DNA of 6,929 bases from an uncultured Lachnospiraceae bacterium (GTDB taxonomy: Bacteria > Bacillota > Clostridia > Lachnospirales > Lachnospiraceae): NCBI GenBank assembly GCA_945836355.1, contig CAMALD010000067.1, forward strand, positions 1 through 6,929. The letters run 5' to 3'. The position numbers and the translations under genes are program-made. Below the pieces are notes generated by a model. The model was given only the letters and a program-made list of their open reading frames with translations. It did not search any database and was not told where the DNA came from. Positions 5,888 to 6,929 of the stretch are shown piece by piece. The stretch's first letter is position 1; each line of letters begins with the position of its first letter.

Positions 5888-6508
5888 ATGGCAAACGTTA
5901 AGGTTTATAATATGGAAGGCATGGAAGTTGGCTCATTAGAGCTTAACGACGCAGTCTTCGGTGTAGAAGTAAATGAGCATTTGATGCACATGGCAGTCGT
6001 TAGCCAGCTCGCTAACAAGCGTCAGGGTACGCAGAGTGCAAAGACCCGCGCAGAAGTTAGCGGCGGCGGAAGAAAGCCGTGGAAGCAGAAGGGAACCGGT
6101 CATGCAAGACAGGGTTCAACAAGATCTCCGCAGTGGAAGGGTGGCGGCGTAGTATTCGCTCCGAAGCCGAGAGATTACTCCTTCAAGATGAATAAGAAGG
6201 AAAAGGCATTTGCAGTTAAGTCTGCATTGACCTCCAGAGTTGCCGCTGATAAGATGTATGTTCTTGAATCCTTGAGCTTTGATGAGATCAAGACAAAGAA
6301 GATGGCAGCAGTGCTCGCTAACCTGAAGTTAAATAAGGCATTGGTTGTTTTGGGCGAGAAGAACGACAACGTACTTCTTTCCGCAAGAAATATTCCGACC
6401 GTGAGAACCGCCCTGTTCAACACAATCAATGTTTATGACATTGTGAAGTATGACAGCCTGGTAATCACCAAGGATGCTGTTGCAAAGATTGAGGAGGTGT
6501 ACGCATAA
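5888..6508 (+). CDS. rplD: 50S ribosomal protein L4 (uL4)
   Basis: A 206-residue protein matching L4 in length and order. The conserved extended loop spans about 43-100, including NKRQGTQSAKTRAEVSGGG, KPWKQKGTGHARQG and WKGGGVVFAPKPRDYS. It reaches the exit tunnel wall, where changes give macrolide resistance in other bacteria; nothing here looks altered. The C-terminal globular part (about 110-206) carries LNKALVVLGE and the NVYDIVKYDSLVITKDAV end. L4 is the autogenous repressor of the S10 operon in E. coli, so it is the first candidate ligand for the leader at 4426-4703; that is an inference. ATG 5888 follows AGGAGG 5873-5878 with a 9-nt spacer. Its stop overlaps the rplW start by 1 nt. Confidence 0.99.
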   Translation: MANVKVYNMEGMEVGSLELNDAVFGVEVNEHLMHMAVVSQLANKRQGTQSAKTRAEVSGGGRKPWKQKGTGHARQGSTRSPQWKGGGVVFAPKPRDYSFKMNKKEKAFAVKSALTSRVAADKMYVLESLSFDEIKTKKMAAVLANLKLNKALVVLGEKNDNVLLSARNIPTVRTALFNTINVYDIVKYDSLVITKDAVAKIEEVYA

Positions 6509-6807
6509 TGGCAGACATTAAGTATTATGATGTAATTCTCGCACCGATTGTTACCGAGAAGACAATGAACTCCATGAGTGAGAAAAAGTACACATTTTCC
6601 GTTCATCCGGAAGCAACGAAGAATCAGGTGAAAGAGGCAGTTGAGAAGATGTTCGCAGGCACAAAGGTGGCAAGCGTAAACACTCTGAACCAGGATGGAA
6701 GGACCCGCAGACGCGGCGCTACCTCCGGCAAGACTGCAAAGGTTAAGAAGGCAATCGTTCAGCTTACGGCTGACAGCGCAGATATCGAGATTTTCTCGGG
6801 TCTGTAA
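6508..6807 (+). CDS. rplW: 50S ribosomal protein L23 (uL23)
   Basis: A 99-residue protein typical of bacterial L23. Its N-terminal hallmark is YDVILAPIVTEKTMNSM (7-23), followed by KYTFSVHPEATKNQVKEAVEKMF (27-49) and VASVNTLNQDG (54-64). A short basic RTRRRG loop (65-70) comes next, then KKAIVQLTADSADIEIF (80-96). L23 lies at the tunnel exit and is the docking site for trigger factor and SRP; the conserved docking glutamate is expected in the TEKT region. The ATG overlaps the rplD stop (TAATG), and AGGAGG at 6492-6497 lies inside rplD, so translation is probably coupled. The gene is complete and normal. Confidence 0.98.
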   Translation: MADIKYYDVILAPIVTEKTMNSMSEKKYTFSVHPEATKNQVKEAVEKMFAGTKVASVNTLNQDGRTRRRGATSGKTAKVKKAIVQLTADSADIEIFSGL

Positions 6808-6892
6808 GATTTCGCAGATAAAGACATGAACTTAACTCCATAAGTTCCTGCCTGCTATTGCGTAGAAGCGATTATTGAAAGGAGTAAATATC
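6808..6892 (+). promoter_or_regulatory. rplW-rplB intercistronic region with a perfect hairpin
   Basis: The 85-nt gap contains GAACTTA 6828-6834 and TAAGTTC 6841-6847, a perfect 7-bp stem with loop ACTCCA. There is no T-run after it, so termination is unlikely. CGCA 6813-6816 can pair with TGCG 6859-6862 around the hairpin. GCGTAGAAGCG at 6860-6870 is an exact copy of an 11-mer at 4442-4452, just after the operon transcription start. The rplB ribosome binding site is AAAGGAG at 6878-6884. Confidence 0.55.
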
Positions 6893-6929
6893 ATGGGAAT
6901 TAAAACCTATAACCCATATACACCTTCCA
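6893..6929 (+). CDS. rplB: 50S ribosomal protein L2 (uL2), N-terminal fragment cut by window end
   Basis: Only 12 codons are present. They read MGIKTYNPYTPS, the characteristic start of Firmicutes L2 (family consensus MGIKxYxPxTPxxR). ATG 6893 follows AAAGGAG 6878-6884 with an 8-nt spacer. Position after rplW is the standard S10 operon order. The gene continues beyond the window. Confidence 0.95.
   Translation, partial: MGIKTYNPYTPS

Overview
The window looks like a low-to-mid GC Clostridia chromosome, most likely Lachnospiraceae (Roseburia/Agathobacter-like). The reasons are strong AGGAGG ribosome binding sites, TTGCAT-17-TATAAT type promoters, Firmicutes-like S10/L3/L4/L23 proteins and an S10 operon in its usual order. 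The taxon is inferred from protein character, not from a search.

Left part (1-4339). A promoter at 40-68 precedes a GTG-started, signal-less TIM-barrel protein with GH26-like catalytic motifs (135-1589). A 113-bp gap follows, holding a perfect 9-bp inverted repeat flanked by 9-bp direct repeats. Next is a tight four-gene unit: an RlmI-like class I SAM methyltransferase (1703-2578), then three small proteins (2582-3235, 3241-3924, 3917-4339). Each of the three has one N-terminal membrane segment and a Tyr-rich helical domain. All three share a [E/D]xxDY motif at the same relative place, and the first two also share an FG[MI]xE motif near the C-terminus. I read them as a diverged tandem family of unknown function.

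Right part (4340-6929). A near-consensus promoter (4391-4419) starts the S10 ribosomal protein operon: a roughly 280-nt structured leader, rpsJ, a 209-nt structured intercistronic region, rplC, rplD, rplW (1-nt overlap with rplD), an 85-nt gap with a perfect hairpin, and the first 12 codons of rplB. The coding genes are ordinary. The non-coding parts are not. The leader folds by eye into a nested set of helices with a competing hairpin near its 3' end. The rpsJ-rplC gap contains three GNRA-capped hairpins, two of them back to back inside a 7-bp closing helix. Short words recur between these non-coding segments (GCGTAGAAGCG, GAACTT/AAGTTC, CTGCCTG). The simplest reading is autogenous control of ribosomal protein synthesis at several points in one operon, which needs covariation support.

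No tRNA, rRNA, CRISPR array, transposase or clear intrinsic terminator was seen. The two parts are probably separate transcription units that happen to be adjacent, although no terminator separates them.
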